Below, piece by piece: positions 1 through 10,571 of a stretch of 64,000 nucleotides of DNA; position 1 is the first letter of the stretch; every line of letters begins with the position of its first letter. The notes under the pieces were generated by a model, which saw only the letters and a program-made list of their open reading frames with translations, did not search any database and was not told where the DNA came from. Position numbers and translations under genes: made by a program. The stretch is taken from assembly GCF_026196735.1 (NCBI RefSeq), contig NZ_JAPHUF010000007.1, positions 124,001-188,000 of the forward strand, given 5' to 3'. The stretch is from Sulfurimonas sp. (GTDB lineage: Bacteria > Campylobacterota > Campylobacteria > Campylobacterales > Sulfurimonadaceae).

Positions 1-101
1 ATTGTAACATATTGTGTTTAAATAGGCTTATACTTTATTCAATATAAGGTTAATATAATAATTTGTAATGTAGTATAGTTTATTATTATTAAGGTTATTA
101 A

Positions 102-443
102 ATGAATAAATTTTTTCTTTTCTTATTTTCAGTATTAGTTTTAACATCACTAACAGCAAATGCAGCGATTTATAAGGGTCAACGAGAATTTGTAAAAAGA
201 TGTATAAAATGTCATAAAGCCGGTCAATCTTTTGTTGCTACGAAGAAAAAAAGAGAGTGGAAAAAGTTAATGGCTAAAAAAGGAAAAAAACTAGCTGAAA
301 TACATATAAACAGTAATGATAGAAAAGCTAAAAAATCCAAAAGATACTTTGAGAGTAGAAAGTACATAAGAAAAACTAAACATTTAAAGCAATTCTTGAT
401 GGAGTATGCTCAAGATAGCGGGAATGTGCCTGCTTGTAATTAA
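102..443 (+). CDS. small secreted monoheme c-type cytochrome-like protein
   Basis: A 113-residue protein with a signal peptide (hydrophobic residues 4-18, likely cut after the ANA near residue 21) and one CxxCH heme c motif at C34-H38, so it is probably periplasmic. The rest is very lysine-rich. It is a paralogue of the protein at 47118-47480: both have a KGQ just before the heme motif, a conserved EW about 15 residues after it, His68, and a YFxSxKY followed by HLKxF near the C-terminus. No conserved Met is evident, so the second axial heme ligand could be His68 or His94 (inference). AAGG lies about 9 bases before the ATG. The electron partner is unknown. Confidence 0.75.
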   Translation: MNKFFLFLFSVLVLTSLTANAAIYKGQREFVKRCIKCHKAGQSFVATKKKREWKKLMAKKGKKLAEIHINSNDRKAKKSKRYFESRKYIRKTKHLKQFLMEYAQDSGNVPACN

Positions 444-574
444 CTAAGCACCTAAACATCTTCAAGATAGAGACTTGCTCTGTCTTATTTACTTCACTTT
501 GTAAAATCACTTAATTTAGCTAAAATACCAAACTTTTAAAATAACTATTATGAAATAAAATCAAGGAAATTACA

Positions 575-1954
575 ATGGATAAAATGTGGTCAGGCCGTTT
601 TTTGGCAAGTGCATCAAATCTCTTAGATGAGTTTAATGCCTCAATCATGTTCGATAGAAAACTTTATCAAGAAGATATAGAAGGTTCACTCGCACATGCT
701 GCAATGCTTGCAAAACAAGGTATCTTAACAAAAGAAGAACTTACTCAAATAACTGACGGGCTTAATCAGGTTAAAGCTGAGATAGAATCCGGAGAGTTTG
801 AGTGGAATATTTCTGATGAAGACCTTCATATGGGTATTGAGAAAAGATTGACTGCAATTATAGGTGATGCCGGTAAAAAACTCCATACTGCAAGAAGCAG
901 AAATGACCAAGTTGCTGTTGATTTTCGCCGCTTTGTTTTAAAAAGAAATCTTGAAATAGTAGATGCTCTTAAACTTTTAATGAAAGAGATTTTAGTTGTT
1001 GCAGACAAGCACACAGAGACTCTTATCCCCGGTATGACACATCTGCAGCACGCCCAGCCGACCAACTTTGGTTTTCATCTAGGTGCTTACCTTTCTATGT
1101 TTAAAAGAGACATCGCTAGATTTGAAGACTCATACAAAAGAAATAATGTATCTCCGCTTGGTTGCGCTGCACTAGCCGGAACACCACACAATATAGACAG
1201 AAATATGACAGCTGAGCTTTTGGGCTTTGATAGTGTAAGTACTAACTGTTTAGATACTGTAAGCGATAGAGATTTTGCACTGGAGATTTTGTTTAATATA
1301 TCAACTATGATGATGCATATTTCGAGACTTTCAGAAGAACTTGTCATGTGGTCAAGTTACGAGTTTAGTTTTGTTGAGCTTAGTGATGAGTACTCTACAG
1401 GCTCATCTATTATGCCTCAAAAGAAAAATCCTGATGTTCCTGAGCTTCTTCGTGGTAAAACAGGTCGTGTCTATGGTTCACTAATGGGACTTTTGACTGT
1501 TATGAAAGGTCTTCCACTAGCGTATAACAAAGATACTCAAGAAGATAAAGAGGGTGTTTTTGATTCAGTTGAGACGGCTCTTATATCTTTAGAAATTTTA
1601 AAAGAAGCTATAAAAACAATGGAAGTGAAGGCTCACAATATGGAAGCAGCATGTTCAGTAGGGCATTTGGCCGCTACTGATTTGGCCGATTATCTAGTTG
1701 AAAAGTGTGATATTCCTTTTAGAGAGGCTCATTTTATTACAGGTCGTGCCGTAGCCAAAAGTGAAGAGTTAAAGATTGACTTGAGTGATATTGAATTTAA
1801 ATATCTTAAAGAGATTGATTCTAGAATAAGTGAAGATGTACTGGACTTTTTAGTACTGAGAACATCTATGAATGCTAGAACATCCGAAGGCGGTACTTCA
1901 ACTGCAAGAACAAAAGAGCAGTTAGAGAGCTTTAAGACTTTTTTACAAGGATAA
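575..1954 (+). CDS. argH: argininosuccinate lyase
   Basis: Cytoplasmic enzyme that splits argininosuccinate into arginine and fumarate, the last step of arginine synthesis. At 459 residues it has the usual family length. The fumarase/aspartase superfamily signature [12 protein letters not shown] is near residues 276-288, and the N-terminal MWSGRF and SRNDQVA motifs of ArgH are intact. The start has AAGGA about 8 bases upstream. An OsmC-like gene follows after 4 bases, so the two are probably co-transcribed. No other arginine genes are nearby. Confidence 0.97.
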   Translation: MDKMWSGRFLASASNLLDEFNASIMFDRKLYQEDIEGSLAHAAMLAKQGILTKEELTQITDGLNQVKAEIESGEFEWNISDEDLHMGIEKRLTAIIGDAGKKLHTARSRNDQVAVDFRRFVLKRNLEIVDALKLLMKEILVVADKHTETLIPGMTHLQHAQPTNFGFHLGAYLSMFKRDIARFEDSYKRNNVSPLGCAALAGTPHNIDRNMTAELLGFDSVSTNCLDTVSDRDFALEILFNISTMMMHISRLSEELVMWSSYEFSFVELSDEYSTGSSIMPQKKNPDVPELLRGKTGRVYGSLMGLLTVMKGLPLAYNKDTQEDKEGVFDSVETALISLEILKEAIKTMEVKAHNMEAACSVGHLAATDLADYLVEKCDIPFREAHFITGRAVAKSEELKIDLSDIEFKYLKEIDSRISEDVLDFLVLRTSMNARTSEGGTSTARTKEQLESFKTFLQG

Positions 1955-1958
1955 GAAG

Positions 1959-2423
1959 ATGAACATAACTGTTTCACATCAAGATGGGATGAAGTTTGAA
2001 GCTAAAACTGCTAATAGCAGTTTTATAATCGATTGTCCTGTAATCTCTCCAATTGAGTATTTTTTGGCTGGGATTATTACATGTAGTGCAAGTGATATGG
2101 TTTTAATACCAAAAAATCAAAATAAAACTGTAACTGACTTGGTAATTGATGGTGATGTTGTTAGAAACGATGACCATCCAAGAAAGTTCAACACTCTACA
2201 CCTTGATTATAGGTTTAATTCAGATGCAGATGACATAATGGCAGCTCGTTGGGTTATGGCCTCTTTGGAGACATACTGCTCAACAATAAACACTATCAGA
2301 GATTCTGTTTGTATATCTTACTCTATAAGACACAATGGAAATCTTATCAAAGAAAATGAAAAGATGATTTCCGGTGCCGGATCAAATATAGATATGGGTG
2401 AAATTGAGAGTTGTCCAAGCTAA
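1959..2423 (+). CDS. OsmC/Ohr-family protein
   Basis: A 154-residue protein with the OsmC-like layout: an N-terminal beta region, a helix carrying a cysteine (C42 in the ITCSASD segment), and a second cysteine in the ETYCSTIN segment. In OsmC/Ohr proteins these two cysteines reduce organic peroxides, and both are present here. It starts 4 bases after argH, suggesting one transcript. Its 3' end faces the HIT gene across 6 bases. The substrate is not predictable, since many OsmC-like proteins have no tested peroxidase activity. Confidence 0.8.
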   Translation: MNITVSHQDGMKFEAKTANSSFIIDCPVISPIEYFLAGIITCSASDMVLIPKNQNKTVTDLVIDGDVVRNDDHPRKFNTLHLDYRFNSDADDIMAARWVMASLETYCSTINTIRDSVCISYSIRHNGNLIKENEKMISGAGSNIDMGEIESCPS

Positions 2424-2429
2424 AAATTT

Positions 2430-2786
2430 TTATAAAAAAGACTTAGGATTTGAGTCACTGAGGTGTTCCCATCTTAATTTTGCACCACCAAGTATGTGAA
2501 AGTGCAGATGTTTAACCTCTTGTCCGCCATTGTCACCAATGTTTGTAATGATTCTATACCCAGATTTTTCAATATCCATCTCTTTGGCAACATTTTGCAT
2601 AAAAGTAGTCATGCCAGCCATTGTGTCAGAGCTTACATCATTAAAACTTTCTACATGAATTTTCGGTATAGCCAATATGTGAACAGGAGCCTTTGGATTG
2701 ATATCGTGAAAAGCTATAAAATTGTCATCCTCTAGGATAATTTCTGATGGTATTTCTTTATTAATTATTTTACAAAATAGACACAT
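2430..2786 (-). CDS. HIT-family (HinT-like) nucleotide phosphohydrolase
   Basis: A 118-residue histidine-triad protein. It has the N-terminal CLFCKI zinc-type motif of bacterial HinT proteins and the catalytic HLHFHIL triad near residues 94-100. HinT proteins hydrolyse AMP-lysine or AMP-amine type purine phosphoramidates in the cytoplasm. An AAGGAAG ribosome site precedes the ATG. It stands alone on the reverse strand, converging on the OsmC gene and diverging from pheS. Confidence 0.92.
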   Translation of the reverse strand: MCLFCKIINKEIPSEIILEDDNFIAFHDINPKAPVHILAIPKIHVESFNDVSSDTMAGMTTFMQNVAKEMDIEKSGYRIITNIGDNGGQEVKHLHFHILGGAKLRWEHLSDSNPKSFL

Positions 2787-2856
2787 TTAACTTCCTTTTT
2801 TTATTTATTGTAACACATAAATTGATAAATGAAGCTATATATAAATTATATTTGAC

Positions 2857-2862
2857 TATAAT
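2857..2862 (+). promoter_or_regulatory. candidate -10 box for the pheS operon
   Basis: A perfect TATAAT in the context TTTGAC-TATAAT sits about 50 bases before the pheS start, in the divergent gap with the HIT gene. No -35 box is evident, which is normal for sigma70 promoters in Campylobacterota. It probably drives pheS-pheT-aroA. Confidence 0.55.
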
Positions 2863-2910
2863 CTCTTTTAAAATTTAAGAGGGTATATCCCTCAATTACG
2901 GGTGAATCTA

Positions 2911-3903
2911 TTGAGAGAGTGGTACGATGCAATAAAAGATGCACAGAGTGTTGAACAAATAGAAGAGATTCGCATATCTGTGTTTGGTAAAAAAGGTGTT
3001 TTAGCAGAACAGTTTGCTAAGATGAAAACAGCACCTAATGAAGAAAAATCAAAGATAGCACAAGAGTTAAACACTCACAAAAGTGCACTTATGAATGAGC
3101 TGACCGCAAGAAAGATTACTCTGCAGACTTTAGAGTTAAAAGAAGCTATGAAAGCAGAGTCTATTGATGTTTCTCTTTTTAGTTCAAAAAGTGAAGCTGG
3201 CGGTCTGCATCCTGTTATGGAGACAATGGATAGAATTGTCGAGTATTTCTCTTCTATGAATTTTGCTGTTAAAACTGGCGGGATGGTCGAAGATGATTTT
3301 AATAATTTTGAAGCTCTAAACCTTCCAAAATATCATCCGGCTCGTGATATGCAAGATACATTTTATTTTAAAGATGAGATGCTTCTTCGCACTCACACTT
3401 CTCCTGTGCAAATTAGAACAATGATGAATACACAACCGCCTATTCGTATGATAGCTCCGGGTGCAGTTTTTCGTCGTGATTATGATATTACGCATACACC
3501 GATGTTTCACCAGATTGAAGGTCTCTTAGTAGATGATGAGGGAAAAGTCTCTTTTGCAAATCTAAAGTTTATTTTAGAGGATTTCTTAAAATACATGTTT
3601 GGTGATGTAGAAGTTAGGTTTCGTCCATCTTTCTTCCCATTTACAGAGCCATCAGCAGAGGTAGATATCTCTTGTGTATTTTGTAAAGGCAAGGGCTGTC
3701 GAGTCTGTTCTAAAACTGGTTGGCTGGAAGTATTGGGATGTGGAATTGTTGATCCTAATGTATTTGAAGCAGTTAAATATAAAAATGTTAGTGGATACGC
3801 ATTTGGTTTGGGTGTTGAGAGATTTGCGATGCTTATTCACCAAATAGGTGACTTGCGCTCACTTTTTGAGGGAGATATTAAATTGTTGGAGCAGTTTCAA
3901 TGA
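2911..3903 (+). CDS. pheS: phenylalanyl-tRNA synthetase alpha subunit
   Basis: Alpha subunit of the (alpha-beta)2 enzyme that charges tRNA-Phe. It has an N-terminal coiled coil and the class II catalytic core, with motif 2 around [18 protein letters not shown] and motif 3 [11 protein letters not shown] place the start at TTG 2911 (330 residues) rather than the in-frame GTG at 2902. The GTG lies inside GGTGA, which reads as the ribosome site 5 bases before the TTG, and the protein then begins MREWYDAI. The gene overlaps pheT by 4 bases (ATGA), so the two subunits are translationally coupled. Confidence 0.95.
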   Translation: MREWYDAIKDAQSVEQIEEIRISVFGKKGVLAEQFAKMKTAPNEEKSKIAQELNTHKSALMNELTARKITLQTLELKEAMKAESIDVSLFSSKSEAGGLHPVMETMDRIVEYFSSMNFAVKTGGMVEDDFNNFEALNLPKYHPARDMQDTFYFKDEMLLRTHTSPVQIRTMMNTQPPIRMIAPGAVFRRDYDITHTPMFHQIEGLLVDDEGKVSFANLKFILEDFLKYMFGDVEVRFRPSFFPFTEPSAEVDISCVFCKGKGCRVCSKTGWLEVLGCGIVDPNVFEAVKYKNVSGYAFGLGVERFAMLIHQIGDLRSLFEGDIKLLEQFQ

Positions 3904-6233
3904 TAGTTACTAAAAGTTGGTTAAACGAGTGGATAGATTTAGATGGAATCTCAACAGATTATTTAGCTAAGACATTAAACTCTATAGGTTTAGAAGTAGA
4001 CAGAATCCAAAGTTATAGCGTTCCCAATAAAATAATATTTGGTAGAGTGTTAGAATGCGAAAAACATCCAGAAGCTGACAAGTTAAATATTTGTCAAGTG
4101 GATATTGGAGCAAGTACCCGTCAAATTGTATGTGGTGCATCAAATATTAGAGCTGGACTTGATGTCGTAGTTGCAACTATAGGTGCGACTATGCCAGATG
4201 GTACGATAATCAAACCTGTTAAGCTTCGTGGTGTTGAATCTGATGGCATGATTTGCTCCGCTAAAGAAATTGGTCTTGAAGATACTCAAGATGGAATCCT
4301 TGAACTTGACAGCAGTATCGGTGAGTATACTTTAGGTCAAGAAGTTAGTGAAAATTCTACTTTATGTGATGACCTTATCGAAATAGAGTTGACGGCTAAT
4401 CGTGGGGATTGTTTAAGTGTTAGAGGTATAGCAAGAGACCTTAGTGCCGCATTTGACAGACCTCTAAAAGATAAAAGTGTAGAAGAAAATGAAGATAAAA
4501 GAGTTGGGATAGGGAGAATATTGTCTCTTTCTCATGAGCCCAATCTACATGTTAATCTCCGCTATAAAGCAGTTGATCTTAAGGATTTGGTTTTACCTTG
4601 TATAGTTAAACTTAGACTTGCCCAAATAGAAGAAAAAAGAGAAACGGATATAGAGTCTGTAATGCTATATGCAACTCACAGTAGTGGCGTTATTTTGAGA
4701 GCATATAACTATAGTTTTTTCTGTGAAGACAACAATACTTTAGCAAAGGCTCATTTAGCATCTGATGATAATGGTTATGCATCGATAATGGCAAAAGAGA
4801 AAGCTTCTACTGTTGGAATTATTCAAGAAGATGTATCTAAGGTCACATATGATGAGGGTACCGTTCTTATAGAAGCTAGTTATATCCCGCCAGATATAAT
4901 CTCTAGAAAAATGCAAGAGGTTAAAATGCCTTCTGGTCCAATGTACTACAGAACATCAAGAGGTAGTGAACCTGAACTTGACCAAGGACTTGATTTTTGT
5001 CTTAGGCTGATTGATTCAAATTCTAATTCATCATTATATGGCGGTAATATAGAGCTTGGTAATGATTATGAAGATACAGTTATCAGTGTAAGTAAAAAAG
5101 AGATTGATAAAATTATAGGTGCAGATATTGATAAAGTTAAAATAACTAATATACTAAATAATTTAGGTTTTAGCACAACTAAATCATCATCAGATAAATT
5201 TGTTATATCTGTTCCAAGATACAGACATGACATATCTCATAAGCAAGATATAGTTGAAGAGATTGTCCGTCTTGTAGGAATTGATAACATCCCATCAAAA
5301 GCCTTTTGTTTTACAGAAGACAACAGACTAGGAGATGATTATTTAACTTATAAAAAAAGACAATCCTACAGACATAAAGCTGCTTTTAGCGGATTTTTTG
5401 AGTCTGTGCATTTTGTTTTTGATGAAAAAAAAGTTTTACAAAAATACGGTTTTGAAACACTCAATGAAGAGCTTGAGCTTCTTAACCCGATTGTAAATAC
5501 ATTAGATACTTTAAGGTCTACGCTTCTAACCGGTTTATTAAAGGCTGCATCTCACAATAGTAAAAACGGTTATTTATCGATAAAACTATTTGAGATTGGT
5601 TCGCTGTTTAATTCAAAAAGAGAAGAATCACTAAAGATGGCAATGCTGTTCTCGGGAGACAGAGAGTCTCAAAATTTATCTAATGCCGGAAAACCTGCTA
5701 AAGTTGATTTTGGATTTTTTGCTCAAAAATTATCTGATATTATCGGTGATTTTAAACTTCGTGAGTTTGAGACTTCTCATTCGTTGTCGCATATTTATCA
5801 ATGCGCAGAAGTAATGATAGACGGCAAGCCAGTTGGAGAGTTGTTTCGTGTTCATCCTACTGTTGAAGATGATTATGATTTAGATGTTACATATATGTGT
5901 GAATTAGATTTTGGGAAACTTCCCTATGGTCTTAAAACTGCTACAAACACATCAAAATATCAAGCATCTTTTAAAGATTTAAGTTTGATAATGCCTCAAG
6001 ATATGAGTTATGAAAAAGTAAAAACTACTATAGAATCAGCTAATGTAAATAATTTGGTTCGTTTTTACCCTGTAGATAGATATAGCGATGAGTCTTTGGG
6101 TGAAAACATGAGTCTATCAATTAGATTTGTGCTTCAATCATCTGAAAAAACATTAGAAGAAGAAGACATTACTTCTTCGATGGATAGTATTTTAGAATCG
6201 CTTCAGAGTAGCTTAGGAATTGGCTTAAGATGA
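3900..6233 (+). CDS. pheT: phenylalanyl-tRNA synthetase beta subunit
   Basis: A 777-residue beta subunit partnering PheS. The order is an N-terminal tRNA-binding OB domain (around residues 40-150, with the [15 protein letters not shown] segment), B3/B4 editing region, B5 domain, catalytic-like core, and a C-terminal anticodon-binding (FDX-ACB) domain. It begins in an ATGA overlap with pheS and ends in an ATGA overlap with aroA, so three unrelated pathways share one tightly coupled transcript. The family is clear and nothing is missing. Confidence 0.97.
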   Translation: MIVTKSWLNEWIDLDGISTDYLAKTLNSIGLEVDRIQSYSVPNKIIFGRVLECEKHPEADKLNICQVDIGASTRQIVCGASNIRAGLDVVVATIGATMPDGTIIKPVKLRGVESDGMICSAKEIGLEDTQDGILELDSSIGEYTLGQEVSENSTLCDDLIEIELTANRGDCLSVRGIARDLSAAFDRPLKDKSVEENEDKRVGIGRILSLSHEPNLHVNLRYKAVDLKDLVLPCIVKLRLAQIEEKRETDIESVMLYATHSSGVILRAYNYSFFCEDNNTLAKAHLASDDNGYASIMAKEKASTVGIIQEDVSKVTYDEGTVLIEASYIPPDIISRKMQEVKMPSGPMYYRTSRGSEPELDQGLDFCLRLIDSNSNSSLYGGNIELGNDYEDTVISVSKKEIDKIIGADIDKVKITNILNNLGFSTTKSSSDKFVISVPRYRHDISHKQDIVEEIVRLVGIDNIPSKAFCFTEDNRLGDDYLTYKKRQSYRHKAAFSGFFESVHFVFDEKKVLQKYGFETLNEELELLNPIVNTLDTLRSTLLTGLLKAASHNSKNGYLSIKLFEIGSLFNSKREESLKMAMLFSGDRESQNLSNAGKPAKVDFGFFAQKLSDIIGDFKLREFETSHSLSHIYQCAEVMIDGKPVGELFRVHPTVEDDYDLDVTYMCELDFGKLPYGLKTATNTSKYQASFKDLSLIMPQDMSYEKVKTTIESANVNNLVRFYPVDRYSDESLGENMSLSIRFVLQSSEKTLEEEDITSSMDSILESLQSSLGIGLR

Positions 6234-7510
6234 GTAGTGTAGAAGTTAGTAGAGCGACAGAATTTTCATTGTCAATATCTGAAATAGCACCTGATAAGTC
6301 TATATCTCATCGTAGTGCAATGTTTTCTATGCTAGCAAATGGAACTAGCGAGATTAAAAATTTCTTGCGTGCTGAAGACACTATGAACTCTTTGGAGATA
6401 GTAAGAAATCTGGGTGCAACAATCGAAGATGATGGTGTAACTATTAAAATATCTTCAAATGGCATACAAGAGCCATCTGAGATACTTGATTGTGGTAATT
6501 CTGGTACAGGAATTAGACTTTTTTGTGGACTTTTAAGTTCCGCAAATGGTCATTTTGTATTAACTGGAGATAAATATCTTCGTCACAGACCTATGAAAAG
6601 AGTTACTAATCCACTTCGTGATATCGGTGCAAAACTTGATGGCAGAAACGATGGTGATTTAGCTCCGCTTAGTATAAGAGGTGCTTCACTTAAAGCATTT
6701 AATTATGAGAGTAAAATAGCTTCTGCACAAGTAAAATCTTGTATGATTTTAGCAGCTTTACACGCAGATGGTGTTTGTACATACAGTGAACCTGAACTCT
6801 CTCGTGACCATACTGAGAGAATGTTAAAAGGCATGGGTGCTGATTTACATGTAGATGGTCTAAAAACCACTATAAAACCAATGAAAGAGCTTCTTTCACC
6901 TTTAAACATAAGAGTTCCTGCCGATCCATCAAGTGCATTTTTCTTTGCAGTTGCTGCTGCTATTACTCCAGACTCAAATGTGACTTTAGAAGGTGTTACA
7001 CTTAATTCTACTCGCATAGAAGCTTTTAAAGCCTTAGAGAGAATGGGTGCAGATATAAGATATGAGCAAATTGATAATAAATATGAGCCAATTGGAAATA
7101 TACATGTAAAATATGCACCACTAAAAGCTATTACGGTTGAAGATAATATCTCTTGGCTTATAGATGAACTTCCGGCGCTCTCGATAGCTTTTGCTTGTGC
7201 GGACGGTGTAAGTATTGTTAAAAATGCAGAGGAATTAAGAGTTAAAGAGAGTGACAGAATTTCTACTGTTGTAAATGGTTTAAATGCTTGTGGTATAACT
7301 ACCACAGAGTATGAAGATGGCTATACGGTAACCGGCGGCAAGTTAAGTAAAGCTAGCGTTGATAGTCATGGTGATCATAGAATTGCTATGAGTTTCATCA
7401 TTGCAGGGCTTAGATGTGGCATGAATGTGACAGATTTAGAGTGTATAAACACATCATTTCCAAACTTTTTTGAACTGTTACAAAAAATCACAAAAGTAGA
7501 ATTTAAATAG
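6230..7510 (+). CDS. aroA: 3-phosphoshikimate 1-carboxyvinyltransferase (EPSP synthase)
   Basis: Joins shikimate-3-phosphate and phosphoenolpyruvate in the chorismate pathway. At 426 residues it is normal length. Active-site segments are present in order: DKSISHR near the N-terminus, NSGTGIRL around residues 88-95, LSRDHTERM near 187, KESDR near 340 and GDHRIAMS near 382. Its ATG overlaps the pheT stop by 4 bases, and ispH follows 20 bases later. Placing EPSP synthase with pheST links aromatic amino acid supply to tRNA-Phe charging. Confidence 0.97.
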   Translation: MSSVEVSRATEFSLSISEIAPDKSISHRSAMFSMLANGTSEIKNFLRAEDTMNSLEIVRNLGATIEDDGVTIKISSNGIQEPSEILDCGNSGTGIRLFCGLLSSANGHFVLTGDKYLRHRPMKRVTNPLRDIGAKLDGRNDGDLAPLSIRGASLKAFNYESKIASAQVKSCMILAALHADGVCTYSEPELSRDHTERMLKGMGADLHVDGLKTTIKPMKELLSPLNIRVPADPSSAFFFAVAAAITPDSNVTLEGVTLNSTRIEAFKALERMGADIRYEQIDNKYEPIGNIHVKYAPLKAITVEDNISWLIDELPALSIAFACADGVSIVKNAEELRVKESDRISTVVNGLNACGITTTEYEDGYTVTGGKLSKASVDSHGDHRIAMSFIIAGLRCGMNVTDLECINTSFPNFFELLQKITKVEFK

Positions 7511-7530
7511 ATTCTCGGAGATACATAATT

Positions 7531-8361
7531 ATGAAGATAGAATTAGCGGAAAATTATGGCTTTTGTTTTGGTGTAAAGCGGGCTATAAAAATAGCAGAAG
7601 AGAATAAAAACTCTTCAACATACGGACCTCTCATTCACAATAATAAAGAGATTGCAAGACTTGAAGAGGATTTTAAAGTTGGCTTAACAGATGACCATAA
7701 AAGCTTTAAATCTGGAGATAAGGCAATTGTGCGAACTCATGGGATTCCCAAAGATGAACTAGCAGAATTAAAAGAAAACAGAGTCGATGTTGTCGATGCA
7801 ACATGTCCGTATGTTACAAAACCGCAGCAGATCTGTCAAGATATGAGCGAAGAGGGTTACGATATTATTATCTTTGGAGATGAGGCTCACCCTGAGATAA
7901 AAGGGGTAAAAAGCTATGCAACACACGGCGCAAGAGTTGTTACCTGCCCAAAAGATTTAGAAGATTTAAAATTAAAAGACAAAATTGCTTTAGTTGCGCA
8001 AACGACAAGAAAAGTTGAAGATTATATGGAAGTAGCAAATTATTTAATACCTCGTTATAAAGAGGTTAGGGTGTTTAATACTATATGTAATGCGACATTT
8101 GAAAATCAAGAAGCTGTAAGAAAAATTTCAACTCAAGCTGATGTTATGATAATTATTGGCGGTAAAAACTCATCAAATACAAAGCAATTATTTAGTATTT
8201 CACATGACAATTGTCCAGATAGTTACCATATAGAAGACGAAAATGACTTAGATTACTCTTGGTTTATAAATAAAGAGTTTTGTGGGATAAGTGCCGGAGC
8301 ATCTACACCGGATTGGATTATACAAAATGTCGTTAATTCAATACAAGAACAGATAAAATAG
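7531..8361 (+). CDS. ispH: 4-hydroxy-3-methylbut-2-enyl diphosphate reductase
   Basis: Last step of the MEP isoprenoid pathway, making IPP and DMAPP from HMBPP with a [4Fe-4S] cluster. The three cluster cysteines are present: C12 in YGFCFGVKRA, one in DATCPYV, and one in NTICNAT. The conserved THG, TTR and GxxSSNT segments are also visible. The protein has 276 residues. It lies between aroA and rpsA; an ispH-rpsA pairing is common in Campylobacterota. rpsA has its own promoter. Confidence 0.97.
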   Translation: MKIELAENYGFCFGVKRAIKIAEENKNSSTYGPLIHNNKEIARLEEDFKVGLTDDHKSFKSGDKAIVRTHGIPKDELAELKENRVDVVDATCPYVTKPQQICQDMSEEGYDIIIFGDEAHPEIKGVKSYATHGARVVTCPKDLEDLKLKDKIALVAQTTRKVEDYMEVANYLIPRYKEVRVFNTICNATFENQEAVRKISTQADVMIIIGGKNSSNTKQLFSISHDNCPDSYHIEDENDLDYSWFINKEFCGISAGASTPDWIIQNVVNSIQEQIK

Positions 8362-8393
8362 ACAATTTAATTCCAAAATAATCAATATTTAGA

Positions 8394-8399
8394 TATAAT
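8394..8399 (+). promoter_or_regulatory. candidate -10 box for rpsA
   Basis: A TATAAT in GATATAATC lies 32 bases before the rpsA ATG, in the 69-base gap after ispH. This suggests the ribosomal protein gene has its own strong promoter besides read-through from aroA-ispH. Confidence 0.5.
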
Positions 8400-8430
8400 C
8401 ACGAAATTTTTATGTAACAGAGGATAGGTA

Positions 8431-10086
8431 ATGGCGTTCGATAACGAATCATTTGAAGAAGAAGAAAATTTTGCAGAGATGTTTGCTGCAAGTGAGAAAA
8501 AGCAAGAAACAACTCGCATTGTAGAGGGTGAGATTGTTGAGATCCAAGCGGATGAAAATAGAGCATTAGTTGGTGTAGGCGACAAGCTAGAGGGTATTTT
8601 AAGTTTAGACGAAATCAGTGAAGATGGTGTTTTAAAGTTTAATACCGGCGATAAAATTAAAGTAATGGTTACAGGATACTATAATGAGCGTCCTAAAATA
8701 TCATACAAAAAAGTTTTAGAGCAACAAAAAACTATTGAATTTATTGATGCACACAAAGAAGACTTCGAAGACATAGTTATTGAAGGTGTTATCACTAAGA
8801 AAAATCGTGGTGGTTATGTGGTAGAAGCTGATGATGTTTCATTTTTCATGCCTCGTTCATTAGCGGCTTTTAAAGAGAGTGATGAAGTTGTTGGTCGTAC
8901 GATTAAGGCACAAGTTGTTAAAGTTGATGCAGAGCAAAATTCAATTGTAATTTCTCGTCGTAAACTTTTTAACGATGAGCGCAAGAAGAAAAAAGAAATC
9001 ATTGACAAATTGATGGAAGATGATGCTGTTATCGAAGGTACAATCAAAAAAATCACTAGCTACGGTATGTTTGTTGATGTTGGCGGTGTTGATGGTTTAG
9101 TACACTACAATGAAATCAGCTATAAAGGACCTGTTAATCCGTCAAAACTTTATAAAGAGGGCGACAAAGTAACTTGTAAAGCCATCTCTTATGATAAAGA
9201 CAAAAGACATCTTTCATTATCAATCAAAGCTGTTCAGCCAGACCCGTGGGCAGAAGTAGAGAGTGAATTAGATGAAGGTGATACTATCACTGTTACTGTT
9301 TCAAATATTGAAGCTTACGGTGTGTTTGTTGACCTTGGAAATGATATTGAAGGCTTCTTACATATATCAGAAATTTCTTGGGACAAAAATGTAAAAAATC
9401 CTAATGATTACCTAAGTGTTGGTCAAGAGATTGATGTTGAAGTTATTGAGATTAATTCTAAAACTCATAAGCTTCGCGTTTCTTTAAAAAGACTTTTACC
9501 AAAACCTTTTGATGAGTTCATTAAAAACCATAACGAAGGTGATGTTGTAACCGGTACAGTTACTTCTTTAACTGACTTTGGTGCATTTGTTCGTATAGAT
9601 GGCGTTGAAGGTCTTTTACATAATCAAGATATCTCTTGGAATAAAAATGACAAATGTAAAGATATATTAAAATCTGGTGAAGAGATTGAAGTTAAAATTG
9701 CTAAAATCAATGCCCAAGATCAAAAAATATCTTTAAATAGAAAAACTCTTTTAGAGTCTCCAATAGATAAGTTTGCTACAACACATAAAGTAAACAGTAT
9801 CGTAACTGGAACTATCCGTGATATTAAAGATTTCGGTGTATTTGTATCATTAGAAGATGGTGTTGATGCTCTTATCCGTGATGAAGATTTAGATCCATTA
9901 GTGAAAGAAGAATTAGAATCAGGGCAAGAGATAGAAGCTGTAATAGCTGTGATTGACACTCGTCGTGACCGTATTCGTCTTTCTGTTAAAAAATTAGACT
10001 ATATAAAAAGTCAAGCAATGCTTGAAGAGATTAATGATGATGCATCACACTCTTTAGGTGATCTTATTAAAGATAAATTCAAGTAG
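8431..10086 (+). CDS. rpsA: 30S ribosomal protein S1
   Basis: A 551-residue protein built from repeated S1 (OB-fold) RNA-binding domains. About six copies run end to end, recognisable by recurring GxVxxxxxxGxFVxxGxxxGLxH and DxxxxRxxLSxK patterns. S1 brings mRNA to the small ribosomal subunit. The acidic N-terminus (a run of Glu around residues 8-13) is like other Campylobacterota S1 proteins. The ATG follows GAGGATAGGTA. A small membrane protein gene and serA follow closely. Confidence 0.95.
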   Translation: MAFDNESFEEEENFAEMFAASEKKQETTRIVEGEIVEIQADENRALVGVGDKLEGILSLDEISEDGVLKFNTGDKIKVMVTGYYNERPKISYKKVLEQQKTIEFIDAHKEDFEDIVIEGVITKKNRGGYVVEADDVSFFMPRSLAAFKESDEVVGRTIKAQVVKVDAEQNSIVISRRKLFNDERKKKKEIIDKLMEDDAVIEGTIKKITSYGMFVDVGGVDGLVHYNEISYKGPVNPSKLYKEGDKVTCKAISYDKDKRHLSLSIKAVQPDPWAEVESELDEGDTITVTVSNIEAYGVFVDLGNDIEGFLHISEISWDKNVKNPNDYLSVGQEIDVEVIEINSKTHKLRVSLKRLLPKPFDEFIKNHNEGDVVTGTVTSLTDFGAFVRIDGVEGLLHNQDISWNKNDKCKDILKSGEEIEVKIAKINAQDQKISLNRKTLLESPIDKFATTHKVNSIVTGTIRDIKDFGVFVSLEDGVDALIRDEDLDPLVKEELESGQEIEAVIAVIDTRRDRIRLSVKKLDYIKSQAMLEEINDDASHSLGDLIKDKFK

Positions 10087-10091
10087 ATATA

Positions 10092-10571
10092 GTGCAAAAG
10101 ATTTTAAAATGGCTTACTCCACTCATTGCAGCTGGAGTTGCTGTTTTTATAATCAATTTTCTCATTTCAATTAACTCAGATGAAACTCTTATTACACTTG
10201 CACCAATTGAACAAAGAAGTGAAACTGTTACAGAAAAAACAAAGAAAGTTTGGTTAAATCACTTCTCTAAAACTGAAAGATTAGGATATTTTTATCCTGT
10301 AAATGAAGTTTTAATTCAAGTTGATTTAGATGAAGAAGTACCTAGTCAAACCATATATAAATTATCAGCGCCTCTTTTAGATCCATATCAACTTTTTTGT
10401 TTAAAAGAAGAGCTAAAACAACATCAATTAAAGTATTATCTAAAACGAGATAAAAATGGTGTAGAATTGCTTATATATTCAAAAAATAGAGATAAGTTAG
10501 ATTCTCTTGTCAAAGTATTAAAAAATTATCAAATTTTAGCCAAAATCGGGCTACATAAAAAGGATACATAA
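10092..10571 (+). CDS. single-span membrane protein of unknown function
   Basis: A 159-residue protein starting at GTG 10092, only 5 bases after rpsA. It ends immediately before the serA ATG, so it sits inside one transcript. It has one N-terminal membrane helix (about residues 9-27) and a soluble, probably periplasmic domain of mixed helix and strand. The C-terminal stretch with two lysine-rich helices (LKEELKQHQLKYYL, then KLDSLVKVLKNY) loosely recalls small SPOR- or ACT-like folds, but I cannot assign a family. No catalytic motif is seen. Confidence 0.75.
   Translation: MQKILKWLTPLIAAGVAVFIINFLISINSDETLITLAPIEQRSETVTEKTKKVWLNHFSKTERLGYFYPVNEVLIQVDLDEEVPSQTIYKLSAPLLDPYQLFCLKEELKQHQLKYYLKRDKNGVELLIYSKNRDKLDSLVKVLKNYQILAKIGLHKKDT

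Noticed and set aside
2902-2910. GTG 2902 as the pheS start
   Set aside because: The GTG forms part of GGTGA, which is correctly placed as the ribosome site for TTG 2911.
6703-7305. A 200-codon open frame on the reverse strand inside aroA
   Set aside because: It is antisense to the clearly conserved aroA frame, has no ribosome site or recognisable product, and its composition is what complementing the aroA codons would give.
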